Assembly (NCBI RefSeq): GCF_047237965.1
Contig: NZ_JBDFLX010000005.1
Span: 310,001-374,000, forward strand
Reading direction: 5' to 3'
From: Noviherbaspirillum_A sp047237965
GTDB lineage: Bacteria; Pseudomonadota; Gammaproteobacteria; Burkholderiales; Burkholderiaceae_D
DNA: 64,000 bases
The stretch's first letter is position 1. Every line of letters starts with the position of its first letter. Of this stretch, positions 26,375 through 36,387 are shown one piece after another. The position numbers and the translations under genes are program-made. Below the pieces are notes generated by a model that made no database searches, was not told where the DNA came from, and saw only the letters and a program-made list of their open reading frames with translations.

Positions 26375-27592
26375 TCAGGCCGCCTGTCTGCGCGCCTGGT
26401 CCTTGCCGCTCATCAGCTGCTCCATCGCCGCATTTACGCCGCTGCCGGCCAGTTGCACGCCGGCCAGCTTCAGGCCCATCTCGCAGCCCGACAGCGTTGC
26501 CATCAGCGTCAGGTCATTGGCTTCGCCGAGGTGGCCGATGCGGAACATGCGGCCCTTGAGCTTGCCCAGGCCGGTGCCCAGGGACATGTCGAAGTTGTCG
26601 TAGATGATGCGGCGCACCTGGTCGGCATCGACGCCTTCCGGCATCACCACGCCGGTCAGGATGGGCGAATACACATTCGGGTCGGCGCACTGGATCTCCA
26701 GGCCCCAAGCGCGCACGGCGGCGCGGGCGGCGGCGGCCAGGCGCTGGTGGCGGGCAAACACATTGTCCAGGCCTTCGCCGAGGATCATCTCCAGCGCTTC
26801 GTGCAGGCCGTACAGCAGGTTGGTGTTCGGGGTATAGGGCCAGTAGCCGGTCTTGTTCATCTCGATGATGTCGGTCCAGTCCCAGAAGGCGCGCGGCAGC
26901 TTTGCATTCTTGCTGGCCGCGATGGCCTTCTTCGACACCGCATTGAAGCTGATGCCGGGCGGCAGCATCAGGCCCTTCTGCGAGCCGGACACCGTGACGT
27001 CCACGCCCCATTCATCGTGCCGGTAATCCGCCGCGGCCAGGCCGGAGATCGTGTCGACCAGCAGCAACGCCGGATGGCCGGCGGCATCGATGGCGCGGCG
27101 CACCGCGGCGATGTCGGAAGTGACGCCGGTCGAGGTTTCGTTATGGACCACGCAGACTGCCTTGATCTGATGATCCGGGTCGGCCTTCAGGCGCGCCTCG
27201 ATCTGGTCGGCCTGAACGCCGCGGCGCCAGCCCTCGATGCCCGGCAAGCCAAGGAACTCGGGCTTCAGGCCAAGCGCCTCGGCCATCTTCTTCCACAGCG
27301 TGGCGAAATGGCCGGTCTCGTACATCAGCACATGGTCGCCAGGGCTCAAAACATTCGACAGCGCCGCCTCCCATGCGCCGGTGCCGGAAGCCGGATAGAT
27401 AATGACCGGCTGCTCGGTCTTGAATATCTTCTTGATGCCTTCCAGCACCTTCAGACCCAGCGCGCCAAATTCCGGACCGCGATGGTCGATGGTGGGATAG
27501 CTCATCGCCCGCAGGATGCGGTCGGGTACCGGGCTCGGGCCAGGGATCTGCAGGAAGTGGCGGCCGGCGGGATGGAAGTCGAGGGTCAGCAT
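26375..27592 (-). CDS. Serine-glyoxylate / alanine-glyoxylate aminotransferase
   Basis: A 405-residue class V PLP aminotransferase. It has the N-terminal PGPSPVPDRILRAM, the YPASGTGAWEAAL phosphate-cup region, LLVDTISGLAAADYRHDEW with the PLP-facing Asp, and the Schiff-base lysine K206 in SGSQKGLMLPPG. This pattern is that of serine-glyoxylate aminotransferase of C1/glyoxylate metabolism, which makes glycine and hydroxypyruvate. AAAGGACACCC precedes the ATG. It is the first gene of an operon with the YdiJ-type dehydrogenase and is divergent from a GntR regulator. Hydroxypyruvate-derived or other 2-hydroxyacids could feed the dehydrogenase, which is an inference. Confidence 0.9.
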   Translation of the reverse strand: MLTLDFHPAGRHFLQIPGPSPVPDRILRAMSYPTIDHRGPEFGALGLKVLEGIKKIFKTEQPVIIYPASGTGAWEAALSNVLSPGDHVLMYETGHFATLWKKMAEALGLKPEFLGLPGIEGWRRGVQADQIEARLKADPDHQIKAVCVVHNETSTGVTSDIAAVRRAIDAAGHPALLLVDTISGLAAADYRHDEWGVDVTVSGSQKGLMLPPGISFNAVSKKAIAASKNAKLPRAFWDWTDIIEMNKTGYWPYTPNTNLLYGLHEALEMILGEGLDNVFARHQRLAAAARAAVRAWGLEIQCADPNVYSPILTGVVMPEGVDADQVRRIIYDNFDMSLGTGLGKLKGRMFRIGHLGEANDLTLMATLSGCEMGLKLAGVQLAGSGVNAAMEQLMSGKDQARRQAA

Positions 27593-27817
27593 GGGTGTCC
27601 TTTGTCTCTTCTTTTGAATTTTGAATACAAAATACTTTAACAGCGAGTCGCACTTGCGTAAACTGCTTTATGCACTAGGCATCTACTGGCGTGTTGGAAA
27701 GTTCGGGCGATTTCCTTGACTGATTGTTTCCATCGGGAAGGCAGGCAAGCCGCAGACCGGCGGCCGAGGTTGACTTGCAGGTACTTCGGTTAAAATACCG
27801 CCTATCGGAGGTTTAGT

Positions 27818-28564
27818 ATGCAAAATACAGAGAACAATGGGATGGAAGAAGGCCGCGTGCTGGTCACCAGGGTCGAACGCCAGCGGCTGCACGATACGGT
27901 AGTCAATCACTTGCGCAACCTGATCATCGAGGGTGCGCTGGCTCCCGGCATGAAGCTCAACGAACGCGAACTCTGCGAAACCCTGGGCATTTCCCGCACC
28001 CCGCTGCGCGAGGCGATGAAGGTGCTGGCGGCCGAGGGCCTGATCGACACCTTCCCGAACCGCGGCGCCTTCGTCTCGCGCATGTCGGAGAACGAGATCT
28101 GGGAAACCTTCGAAGTGATGAGCGGCCTGGAAGCGATGTCAGGCGAACTGGCCGCCGCGCGCATCACGCCGATGGAGATTGCCGACATCAAGGCGCTGCA
28201 TTATGCGATGCTGGCCTGCCGCGCGCAGAACGACCTGCCCGGCTATTACAGCCGCAACCAGACCATACACAACAAGATCAATGAAGCCGCCCGCAATTCG
28301 GTGCTGCGCCAGATGTACCTGTCGATGAACCGTCGCCTGCTGGCGCTGCGCTTCAAGTCCAATTTCCAGCCAGGCAAATGGGACAACGCGATCCAGGAAC
28401 ACGAGGAAATGATCAAGGCCCTGGAAGCTCGGGACGGCGTACGCCTGGGCAGTCTGCTGCGCCAGCACCTGCTGGAAAAGCGCGACGCGGTAATCAAGGG
28501 CCTGGCGGCGCCGGGAGCGGCGCGGGCCGAGCAGGAAGCCAAGGCATCGCCCGCAGCGGCCTAA
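27818..28564 (+). CDS. GntR/FCD-family transcriptional regulator
   Basis: A 248-residue regulator with an N-terminal winged helix (about 25-90: VVNHLRNLIIEGALAPGMKLNERELCETLGISRTPLREAMKVL) and a C-terminal all-helical FCD ligand domain with its metal-ligand-type residues spread over 100-225. CGGAGGTTTAGT precedes the ATG. It is divergent from the aminotransferase-ydiJ operon and probably controls it in response to a small carboxylate. Three copies of AAAATAC lie in the 225-base gap and at the gene start (27629-27635, 27792-27798 and 27822-27828). They are possible binding sites but this is weak. Confidence 0.9.
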   Translation: MQNTENNGMEEGRVLVTRVERQRLHDTVVNHLRNLIIEGALAPGMKLNERELCETLGISRTPLREAMKVLAAEGLIDTFPNRGAFVSRMSENEIWETFEVMSGLEAMSGELAAARITPMEIADIKALHYAMLACRAQNDLPGYYSRNQTIHNKINEAARNSVLRQMYLSMNRRLLALRFKSNFQPGKWDNAIQEHEEMIKALEARDGVRLGSLLRQHLLEKRDAVIKGLAAPGAARAEQEAKASPAAA

Positions 28565-28802
28565 TTCGCGGCCGCAGAACGTCAATACAGCAAGGTTCAG
28601 GGGTTCTGGACCGGCGGTTTTCGTTGATGTCATCCGGATAAACAAAGAAACTTGCCAGGCAAGCGGCGTGCTACATGTAGGCGGCTTAATAAAAATAGTG
28701 GCTTCAGGTTCTGTTGGTCCAGACATCGGTGCAATGCCCTTCAGGGAAGTACACGTTATGAAAGCAGCCGTTGCAGCTGTCCTTGCCATACGCGCAGCGA
28801 CA

Positions 28803-28861
<59 letters not shown>

Positions 28862-28914
28862 TTTTGAAGTGGCCGTTGCAGTGAAGTCCCGTTGAGCGCG
28901 CCGTGTCAGCGGTA

Positions 28915-29463
28915 CCCGGAGCGGGAAAAGGTGCGGCGTCTGTCTGAGCCAAGCGCAGCTTGGCGAGTTTAGCCGCGCCCCGCTCCGGGTACCGCTGGCA
29001 CGGGCACCCCGCGCAGCGGGGCGCGATCATCGGGTCGCCTTTTTTGGTTACTTTTTTGGCGAAGCAAAAAAGTGACCCGGCCGCCGGGACGGACTCCCGG
29101 CTTGTCTCCACGGCAGTGCAACCGCCTTGCGTCACCTGGCAAGGCCCGGGCAGCACTGTCGGTGTTGTCTTTGACGTGTTCGTTGAACATGGCTTAACGT
29201 CAAAAGCAACTGCTGCTTCGCAGTGACGTCTTTACGCCGGGTGAAACAAGCCCACTGCACTGTCGTCATGACCAGGCCGGGTGTTCGCCCCGGCGGGCGA
29301 GTCACTTTTTTGCTTCGCCAAAAAAGTAACCAAAAAAGGCGACCCCGACTGTGCCGCCCCGCTGCGCGGGGTTCCCGTGACGGCGATGCCCGGAGCGGGG
29401 CGCGGCTAAACTCGCTCCGCTGCGCGGCGCTCAGACAGACGCCGCACCTTTTCCCGCTCCGGG
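28915..29463. repeat. Large interrupted inverted repeat
   Basis: The two halves of this gap are inverted copies of each other with some divergence. Perfect blocks are a 35-bp arm at 28915-28949 against 29429-29463 and a 43-bp arm at 29034-29076 against 29301-29343, the latter built around TTTTTTGCTTCGCCAAAAAA. Between the arms lie about 220 bases without a gene. I have the impression that this block recurs in related betaproteobacteria, but I cannot check. No transposase is associated. Short frames through it are not genes. Confidence 0.85.
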
Positions 29464-29522
29464 CATCGCCGTCACGGCGGTACACAGACGGGGACCCTAA
29501 CTGCAACGGCAACTGCAACTGC

Positions 29523-29552
29523 AGAAGCAGAAGCAGAAGCAGAAGCAGAAGC
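29523..29552. repeat. Hexanucleotide tandem repeat (AGAAGC)n
   Basis: Five perfect copies of AGAAGC, preceded by CAACTGCAACTGC-type imperfect repeats. Together with the GTTGCC array it flanks the large inverted repeat, so simple repeats bound the block on both sides. Confidence 0.8.
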
Positions 29553-29671
29553 AACCGCAACGGTCGCCTCTATTCCCGCACCACCGCAATACCCAAACCA
29601 CATTCCCCCGCTATTCCCGGAAATAACCCCGGGCGCCAGCAACTCAATTACCCATCCAAAAAACGGGACCG

Positions 29672-32600
29672 CTATTCTCCAACCTTTCCATACCCCCCGC
29701 CCCCCGGCGTCTCGATCACGAACACATCGCCCGACTGCATCTCGGTCTTGTCCACGTGCCGCAGTTCATCCGTGCCGCCATCGGCCCGCAGCACGTAGTT
29801 GCGCCCTTTCGCGCCCGGCTCGCCGCCAGCCATGCCGAACGGCGCATGCAGCCGGTTATTCGACAGGATGGAAGCCGTCATCGGCTCCAGGAAGCGCACC
29901 TTGCGAATGCCGCCGTTGCCGCCATGCCATTTGCCGTCGCCGCCGGTGCCAGGATTGATCTCGTAGCTCTCCAGCCTGACCGGGAAGCGGAACTCCAGGA
30001 TCTCCGGGTCGGTCAGGCGCGAGTTGGTCATGTTGGTCTGCACCACGTCGGTGCCGTCGAAGCCCTCGCCGGCGCCGGAGCCGCCGGAGATGGTTTCATA
30101 GTACTGGTAGCGATCGTTGCCGAAGGTGAAGTTGTTCATCGTGCCCTGTGACGCAGCCATCACGCCCAGTGCGCCATACAACGCATTGGTGATGCAGGTG
30201 GAGGTCTCCACGTTACCCGACACGACGGACGCCGGATAACGCGGGTTCAACATCGAGCCTTCCGGAATGATCACGTTCAGCGGCTTGAGGCAGCCGGCGT
30301 TGAGCGGTATGTCGTCGTTGACCAGTGTGCGGAATACATACAGCACCGCCGCCATGCAGACCGCCGAAGGCGCATTGAAGTTGTTGGCCAGCTGGGGCGA
30401 GGTGCCGGTGAAATCGATGTCGGCGCTGCGCGTTGTCTGATCTACCCTGATCGCCACCTTGATCACCGCGCCGTTGTCGAGCGCATAGGTGTAGGCGCCG
30501 TCATGCAGCGCCGTAATCACGCGCCGCACCGCTTCCTCGGCATTGTCCTGCACATGGCCCATGTAGGCCTGGACCACGTCCAGCCCGAAGTGGGCCACCA
30601 TCTTGCCCAACTCTTCCACGCCCTTCTGGTTGGCGGCGATCTGCGCCCGCAGGTCGCCCATGTTCTGTTCGGGATTGCGGGCCGGATGGCGGGCGCCGCA
30701 GAGCAGCGCACGGGTCTCGGCTTCGCGCAGGCGGCCGGCTTCCACCAGCTTGAAGTTATTGATCAGCACGCCCTCTTCCTCGATCACCGTGGAATCCGGC
30801 GGCATCGAACCCGGCGTGGTGCCGCCGATGTCGGCGTGGTGGCCGCGTGAACCGACGTAGAACAGGATGTCGTTGCCGGCCTCGTCGAATACGGGCGTGA
30901 TCACGGTAACATCCGGCAGATGGGTGCCGCCGTGATACGGATCGTTGAGCATGAACACGTCGCCCGGCCGCATTGCGCCGCGGTTCTCCTGCATCACCGT
31001 CTTGATGCTCTCGCCCATCGAGCCCAGGTGCACCGGCATGTGCGGCGCATTGGCGATCAGGTGCCCGGCGGCGTCGAAGATGGCGCAGGAAAAGTCCAGC
31101 CTTTCCTTGATATTTACCGAGTAGGCGGTGTTCTGCAGCCGCAGCCCCATCTGCTCCGCGATCGACATGAACAGGTTGTTGAAGATCTCCAGCATCACCG
31201 GGTCGGCGCTGGTGCCCAGCGCGCGCCGCTCCGGACGCGCCTCGATCCGGGTCAGCACCAGATGGTCCAGCGCAGTGACTTCGGCCTGCCAGCCCGGCTC
31301 CACCACGGTGGTGGCATTGGCTTCGGCGATGATGGCCGGACCGCGGATCAGGTCGCCGGGGCGGGTGTCGTCGCGCCGGAACATGCCGGCCTCATGCCAG
31401 GCGCTGCCGGAGTAGAAGCGCAGCGCCTGCGCCGCACGCAGCGGCCCCTGGCGCGCCGGGCGCGATGCCGGCCGCTCGCGCGGTGCATCCGACGGCCCGA
31501 CCGCCTCGACCGACACCGCCTCGACGATCAGGGCCTTGCCCTGCATCAGGAAGGAGAAGCGCTTGCGATAGGCTGCTTCGAAGCCGGACTGCATCTCCGG
31601 CAGCGTGCCGAACGGCACTACCAGCGCCGAATCGGTGCCTTCATAGCGCAGATGAACCCGGCGCAGTTCAATGATGCGCTGTGCCGGCACGCCCTGTGCC
31701 GTCAGTTCCTGACTGGCCGCCTCCGCCAGCTGCGCCAGCTTCTCTTCCACTTCAACCATCGCGTCATCCGAAAGCCTGGCTTCGACCGCGGCTTCGCGCA
31801 TCGCGGTCTGGTCGGCCAGCCCCATGCCATAGGCCGACAGCACGCCGCCCAAGGGGTGGCAGAACACCCGCGTCATGCCCAGCGCGTCGGCCACCAGGCA
31901 GGCATGCTGGCCGCCGGCGCCGCCGAAGGTGGCGAGCACGTATTCGGTCACGTTGTGGCCACGCTGCACCGAGATCTGCTTGATCGCATTGGCCATGCTG
32001 GCGACCGCGATCGCAAGGCAGCCCTCCGCGACCTGCTCGGGCAAGGGCGTCCTGCCGGTAGCCTGGCCGATTTCGGCGGCCATGCGGGCAAAGCCGGTGC
32101 GCGCCGCATCCAGGTCCAGCGGCTGGTCGCCGTTGGGGCCGAACACGCTCGGAAAATGCGCCGGCTGGATCTTGCCCAGCAGGACGTTGCAGTCAGTGAC
32201 GGTCAGCGGTCCGCCGCGGCGGTAGCTTGCCGGACCGGGATTGGCGCCGGCGCTGTCGGGCCCGACCCGGTAGCGCACGCCGTCGAAATGCAGGATGGAG
32301 CCGCCGCCGGCGGCCACCGTGTGGATGCTCATCATCGGCGCGCGCATGCGCACGCCGGCGACCTGGGTCTCGAACACCCGCTCGAACTCGCCGGCGTAAT
32401 GCGAGACGTCGGTCGAGGTGCCGCCCATGTCGAAGCCGATCACCTTGTCGAAGCCGGCCAGTTCGCTGGTGCGCGCCATGCCGACGATGCCGCCTGCCGG
32501 CCCCGACAGGATCGAGTCCTTGCCCTGGAAGGCATGGGCGTTGGTGAGGCCGCCGCTGGACTGCATGAACTGCAGGTGCACGCCCGGCATTTCATGCGCC

Positions 32601-33274
32601 ACCTGGTCGACATAGCGCCGCAGGATGGGCGACAGGTAGGCGTCGACCACGGTGGTGTCGCCGCGCGAGATCAGCTTCATCATCGGGCTGGTCTGGTGCG
32701 AGGCGGATACCTGGGTATAGCCGATCTCGCGCGCCATCCGCTCGACCGCGGCCTCGTGCGCGGTGTAGCGGTAGCCATGCATGAAGACGATGGCCAGCGC
32801 GCGGTAGCCTTCGTCGTAGGCTGCGCGCAGGGCGGACGCCGCGCCGGCCTCGTCCAGCGCCAGCACTGTCTCGCCATGGGCGCCAATGCGCTCGTCGATC
32901 TCGATGACCCGGCTGTAGAGCAGTTCCGGCAGCACGATATGGCGGTCGAACAAACGCGGCCGGTTCTGGTAGGCGATGCGCAGCGCATCCCGGAAGCCCC
33001 GGCTGATGGCCAGCACGGTGCGCTCGCCCTTGCGCTCCAATAGTGCATTGGTGGCTACCGTGGTGCCCATCTTCACGGCTTCCACCAGATCGGAAGGAAT
33101 GGGTTCGCCGGCGCCGAGCCCGAGCAGGTGCCGTATGCCGGCCACCGCCGCGTCCCGGTACTGTTCCGGATTGTCGGAGAGGAGCTTGTACGTCGTCAGG
33201 CTGCCATCCGGCCGCTTCGCGACGATGTCGGTGAAGGTGCCGCCCCTGTCTACCCAGAATTGCCAGCGTTGCAT
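29672..33274 (-). CDS. ATP-dependent 5-oxoprolinase / hydantoinase A-B fusion
   Basis: A 1200-residue fusion of hydantoinase A and B parts, the size and layout of 5-oxoprolinase. The A part starts RWQFWVDRGGTFTDIV, with the nucleotide-binding DRGGTFTD motif, and has GFDMGGTSTDVSHYAGEFER and AGGGSILHFDGVRYRVGPDSAGANPGPA; the B part has FMSIAEQMGLRLQNTAYSVNIKERLDFSCAIFD and ends GGGGYGKVG. It would open 5-oxo-L-proline to glutamate with ATP, though hydantoins or acetone-type substrates are used by relatives. The ATG at 33274 was chosen because the conserved start follows directly; 41 upstream residues are discarded. It is divergent from a TRAP transporter. Confidence 0.88.
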   Translation of the reverse strand: MQRWQFWVDRGGTFTDIVAKRPDGSLTTYKLLSDNPEQYRDAAVAGIRHLLGLGAGEPIPSDLVEAVKMGTTVATNALLERKGERTVLAISRGFRDALRIAYQNRPRLFDRHIVLPELLYSRVIEIDERIGAHGETVLALDEAGAASALRAAYDEGYRALAIVFMHGYRYTAHEAAVERMAREIGYTQVSASHQTSPMMKLISRGDTTVVDAYLSPILRRYVDQVAHEMPGVHLQFMQSSGGLTNAHAFQGKDSILSGPAGGIVGMARTSELAGFDKVIGFDMGGTSTDVSHYAGEFERVFETQVAGVRMRAPMMSIHTVAAGGGSILHFDGVRYRVGPDSAGANPGPASYRRGGPLTVTDCNVLLGKIQPAHFPSVFGPNGDQPLDLDAARTGFARMAAEIGQATGRTPLPEQVAEGCLAIAVASMANAIKQISVQRGHNVTEYVLATFGGAGGQHACLVADALGMTRVFCHPLGGVLSAYGMGLADQTAMREAAVEARLSDDAMVEVEEKLAQLAEAASQELTAQGVPAQRIIELRRVHLRYEGTDSALVVPFGTLPEMQSGFEAAYRKRFSFLMQGKALIVEAVSVEAVGPSDAPRERPASRPARQGPLRAAQALRFYSGSAWHEAGMFRRDDTRPGDLIRGPAIIAEANATTVVEPGWQAEVTALDHLVLTRIEARPERRALGTSADPVMLEIFNNLFMSIAEQMGLRLQNTAYSVNIKERLDFSCAIFDAAGHLIANAPHMPVHLGSMGESIKTVMQENRGAMRPGDVFMLNDPYHGGTHLPDVTVITPVFDEAGNDILFYVGSRGHHADIGGTTPGSMPPDSTVIEEEGVLINNFKLVEAGRLREAETRALLCGARHPARNPEQNMGDLRAQIAANQKGVEELGKMVAHFGLDVVQAYMGHVQDNAEEAVRRVITALHDGAYTYALDNGAVIKVAIRVDQTTRSADIDFTGTSPQLANNFNAPSAVCMAAVLYVFRTLVNDDIPLNAGCLKPLNVIIPEGSMLNPRYPASVVSGNVETSTCITNALYGALGVMAASQGTMNNFTFGNDRYQYYETISGGSGAGEGFDGTDVVQTNMTNSRLTDPEILEFRFPVRLESYEINPGTGGDGKWHGGNGGIRKVRFLEPMTASILSNNRLHAPFGMAGGEPGAKGRNYVLRADGGTDELRHVDKTEMQSGDVFVIETPGGGGYGKVGE

Positions 33275-33481
33275 GCGAGACCACCCTTTCAGTTTGGTTG
33301 GCGGGCAGGCCATCGTCTTCTGCCCGGCACCGGCCATGATAGCGGTAGCCGCACGAAACTGGAAAGCGGCTTGCGGTGGCACAAGCTGCATAAACACGCT
33401 TGCCCTTGAGAAAAGCAGCCGTTAGCGCTACTCTTGCCGCGCGATTCTTTCCTTAACATGCCAGTCAACAGGGGATCACCC

Positions 33482-34453
33482 ATGCGTTTGAGCAAGCTTG
33501 CAGTCGCCTTTTCCCTCATCGGCCTTTGCGCCGCGGCCCAGTCCCAGACCAAGTGGGACATGCCAACCGCCTATCCCGCCAATAACTTCCATACCGAGAA
33601 CGTGCAGCAGTTCGCCGCCGATGTCGACAAGGCCACCGGCGGCAAGCTCAAGATCACGGTGCATGCGAATGCGTCGCTATTCAAGGCGCCCGAGATCAAG
33701 CGCGCGGTGCAGGGCGGCCAGGCGCAGATCGGCGAGATCCTGCTGGCCAACTTCGAGAACGAGAATCCGCTCTATGGCGTCGACGGCATTCCCTTCCTGG
33801 CCACCTCCTACGAGGAATCGATGAAGCTGTACAAGGCGTCGAAGAAGGCCCAGAACGACCTGCTGGGCAAGCAGGGCATGATGATGCTATATGCGGTGGC
33901 CTGGCCGCCGCAGGGCATCTATTCGAAGAAGCCGATCGAGTCGGCGGCCGACATGCGCGGCCTGAAATGGCGCGCCTACAGCCCATCGACCAGCAAGATC
34001 GCCGAGCTGGTCGGCGCGCAGCCGGTCACGGTGCAGGCGTCCGAGCTGTCGCAGGCGCTGGCCACGGGCGTGGTCGAGTCCTTCATGACCTCCGGCTCCA
34101 CCGGCTACGACTCCAAGGTCTACGAGCAGGTCAAGAACTTCTACGACACCCAGGCGTGGCTGCCGAAGAACGCGGTCATCGTCAACAAGAAGGCATTCGA
34201 TGCGCTTGACCAGCCGACCCGCGACGCGCTGCTGAAGGCGGCCGAAACGGCCGAGGCGCGCGGCTGGAAGGTGTCGGCCGAGAAGAACGAGTGGTACCTG
34301 AATGCGCTGAAGGAAAAGGGGATGACGATCCACAAGCCATCGGCCAAGCTGCAAGCCGACATGAAGCAGGTTGGCCAGGTGATGCAGGCAGACTGGCTGA
34401 AGAAGGCAGGGCCGGAAGGCCAGGCCGTGATGGACGCCTATCGCAAGAACTGA
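33482..34453 (+). CDS. TRAP transporter solute-binding protein, DctP type
   Basis: A 323-residue periplasmic receptor of a tripartite ATP-independent transporter. The signal peptide (LSKLAVAFSLIGLCAAAQSQ) is followed by the family pattern: WDMPTAYPANNFHTENVQQFAADVDKATGGKLKI, GGQAQIGEILLANF, and the substrate-carboxylate Arg region MRGLKWRAYSPSTSKIAELVGAQPV. It captures an organic acid in the periplasm. The two membrane genes follow on the same strand. It is divergent from the 5-oxoprolinase gene, so pyroglutamate or a related acid is a reasonable guess for the ligand. Confidence 0.9.
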   Translation: MRLSKLAVAFSLIGLCAAAQSQTKWDMPTAYPANNFHTENVQQFAADVDKATGGKLKITVHANASLFKAPEIKRAVQGGQAQIGEILLANFENENPLYGVDGIPFLATSYEESMKLYKASKKAQNDLLGKQGMMMLYAVAWPPQGIYSKKPIESAADMRGLKWRAYSPSTSKIAELVGAQPVTVQASELSQALATGVVESFMTSGSTGYDSKVYEQVKNFYDTQAWLPKNAVIVNKKAFDALDQPTRDALLKAAETAEARGWKVSAEKNEWYLNALKEKGMTIHKPSAKLQADMKQVGQVMQADWLKKAGPEGQAVMDAYRKN

Positions 34454-34465
34454 GCGGCGCCGACG

Positions 34466-34512
34466 GCCAGCAAGGAGCATGCATGGCATGGCCCTTGCTG
34501 GCTTTTTATTTT
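34466..34512 (+). terminator. Partial terminator/attenuator inside the TRAP operon
   Basis: A 10-bp stem, GCCAGCAAGG at 34466-34475 with CCTTGCTGGC at 34493-34502, followed by TTTTTATTTT. It lies 12 bases after the receptor gene stop and 30 bases before the DctQ gene, so it should end part of the transcripts and give more receptor than membrane subunits. Confidence 0.8.
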
Positions 34513-34541
34513 CCTGAAAACCGGCCTGATCACGGACCACC

Positions 34542-35051
34542 ATGCGCGCTCTACTCGACAGACTCTATATGGCCGCCGGCTACGCCGCGGCCTTTTTCAT
34601 GGTGGCCACGCTGCTGATGGTGGTTGCCGGCATCGCCGACCGCGCGCTGGCGCTGGGCTGGCGCGGCACCGACATGTATGCCGGCTATGCGATGGCCGCC
34701 TGCGGCTTTCTGGCGCTGGCGCATACCTTCAAGCGCGGCGAGCACATCCGGGTATCGCTGCTGCTGCAGGCGGCGTCGCCGCGGATGCAGCGGGCCATGG
34801 AAATCTGGTCGCTGCTCGCGGCCAGCCTGCTGGCCGCCGCCCTGAGCTTTTACTCCATCAAGCTGACCTGGCAGTCCTGGGAATTCCAGGACATCTCCAC
34901 CGGCAACGATGCCACGCCGCTGTGGATTCCCCAGGTGGCGATGGCAGTGGGCGCGGTCGTGCTGCTGATTGCCCTGCTCGACGAACTGCTGCTGGAGTTG
35001 CGTGGCAAGCGGGTGCTGCGGGCAAGCGCCGAGCAATTGCGTAACGAATGA
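34542..35051 (+). CDS. TRAP transporter small permease, DctQ type
   Basis: A 169-residue four-helix membrane protein, the small subunit of the TRAP transporter. The second half has the DctQ pattern SFYSIKLTWQSWEFQDISTGNDATPLWIPQVAMAVG, in which WIPQ is characteristic. It pairs with the large DctM subunit encoded 31 bases downstream and helps couple the receptor to Na+-driven transport at the inner membrane. Confidence 0.88.
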   Translation: MRALLDRLYMAAGYAAAFFMVATLLMVVAGIADRALALGWRGTDMYAGYAMAACGFLALAHTFKRGEHIRVSLLLQAASPRMQRAMEIWSLLAASLLAAALSFYSIKLTWQSWEFQDISTGNDATPLWIPQVAMAVGAVVLLIALLDELLLELRGKRVLRASAEQLRNE

Positions 35052-35082
35052 ACGCTGGCAACCAAGTAAGGGCAAGGCTTCC

Positions 35083-36387
35083 ATGGATATCCTGATCACC
35101 GCGCTGCTCATCGCAGTGCTGTTTGCAATACTCGCTTCCGGCGTCTGGATCGGGCTCGCCCTGTCGGGCGTGGCCTGGATCGCGATGGCGCTGTTCTCTG
35201 CCCGTCCCGCCGGGGACGCGATGGCCGTCACCATCTGGGGCGCATCCTCTTCCTGGACCCTGACCGCGCTGCCGCTGTTTGTCTGGATGGGCGAGATCCT
35301 GTTTCGCACCCGGCTCTCGGAAGACATGTTCAAGGGCCTGGCGCCGTGGCTGGAAAACGTGCCGGGCCGGCTGCTGCATACCAACGTGATCGGCTGCGCC
35401 ATCTTTGCCGCGGTGTCCGGCTCGTCTGCGGCCACCTGCGCCACCATCGGCAAGATGACCATTCCCGAGCTGACCCGGCGGGGCTACCCGGAAGACAAGA
35501 TCATCGGCACGCTGGCCGGCGCGGGCACGCTGGGCCTGCTGATCCCGCCGTCCATCATCATGATCGTCTACGGCGTCTCGGCCAATGTCTCGATCGCGCA
35601 GCTGTTCATTGCCGGCATCGTGCCCGGGCTGCTGCTGGCGGCGCTGTTTTCCGGCTACATCGTGGTATGGGCGCTTGGGCATCCGGACGCGATACCGCCG
35701 GCGACCGAGAAGCTGAGCTTGCGGCAGAAGCTGCATGCATCGCGCCACCTGGCGCAGGTGGGCCTGCTGATCGTTCTGGTGCTGGGCGCGGTCTACTCGC
35801 CCTGGGTCACGCCGACCGAGGCGGCAGCCGTGGGCGTGCTGGGCGCGCTGGCGCTGTCAGCCGCGCAAGGGTCGCTGAACCGGCAAACCTTCATCGACAG
35901 CCTGATGGGCGCAACCCGCCTGTTCTGCATGATTGCGCTGATCCTGTCCGGCGCCCAGTTCCTCACGCTGGCAATGGGCTACCTAGGCCTGCCACGCCAC
36001 CTGGCCGAGTGGATTGCCTCGCTGGGCCTGTCCACCGCGATGCTGATCGCCATGCTGACCGTGTTCTTCATCGTTCTCGGCTGCTTCCTGGATGGGATAT
36101 CGATGGTGGTGCTGACCATGGGCGTGATCCTGCCCACGGTGGAAAAGGCCGGCATCGACCTGATCTGGTTCGGCGTATTCATCGTGCTGGTGGTGGAGAT
36201 GGCGCAGATCACGCCGCCGGTGGGTTTCAACCTGTTCGTGCTGCAAGGCATGACCAGCAAGCAGATTCCCTGGATCGCCAGGGTGACCGTGCCCATGTTC
36301 CTACTGATCGTTGCCGCACTGGTGCTGATCTACGCGTTTCCCGACCTGGTATTGGGCCTGCCTCGCTCGATGCGCGCCGGCGGATGA
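35083..36387 (+). CDS. TRAP transporter large permease, DctM type
   Basis: A 434-residue membrane protein with about 11-12 helices. Family stretches are FVWMGEILFRTRLSEDMF, AAVSGSSAATCATIGKMTIPELTRRGY, GAGTLGLLIPPSIIMIVYGV, and the second pore motif MAQITPPVGFNLFVLQGMT. It forms the Na+/organic-acid channel with the DctQ subunit. The start at 35083 was chosen because a longer frame from 34969 would overlap the DctQ gene; ribosome signals before it are weak (AAGGCTTCC). Confidence 0.9.
   Translation: MDILITALLIAVLFAILASGVWIGLALSGVAWIAMALFSARPAGDAMAVTIWGASSSWTLTALPLFVWMGEILFRTRLSEDMFKGLAPWLENVPGRLLHTNVIGCAIFAAVSGSSAATCATIGKMTIPELTRRGYPEDKIIGTLAGAGTLGLLIPPSIIMIVYGVSANVSIAQLFIAGIVPGLLLAALFSGYIVVWALGHPDAIPPATEKLSLRQKLHASRHLAQVGLLIVLVLGAVYSPWVTPTEAAAVGVLGALALSAAQGSLNRQTFIDSLMGATRLFCMIALILSGAQFLTLAMGYLGLPRHLAEWIASLGLSTAMLIAMLTVFFIVLGCFLDGISMVVLTMGVILPTVEKAGIDLIWFGVFIVLVVEMAQITPPVGFNLFVLQGMTSKQIPWIARVTVPMFLLIVAALVLIYAFPDLVLGLPRSMRAGG

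Noticed and set aside
28915..29463. The inverted repeat as a CRISPR array or insertion sequence
   Set aside because: There are only two inverted copies, no regular direct repeats with spacers, and no transposase between the arms.
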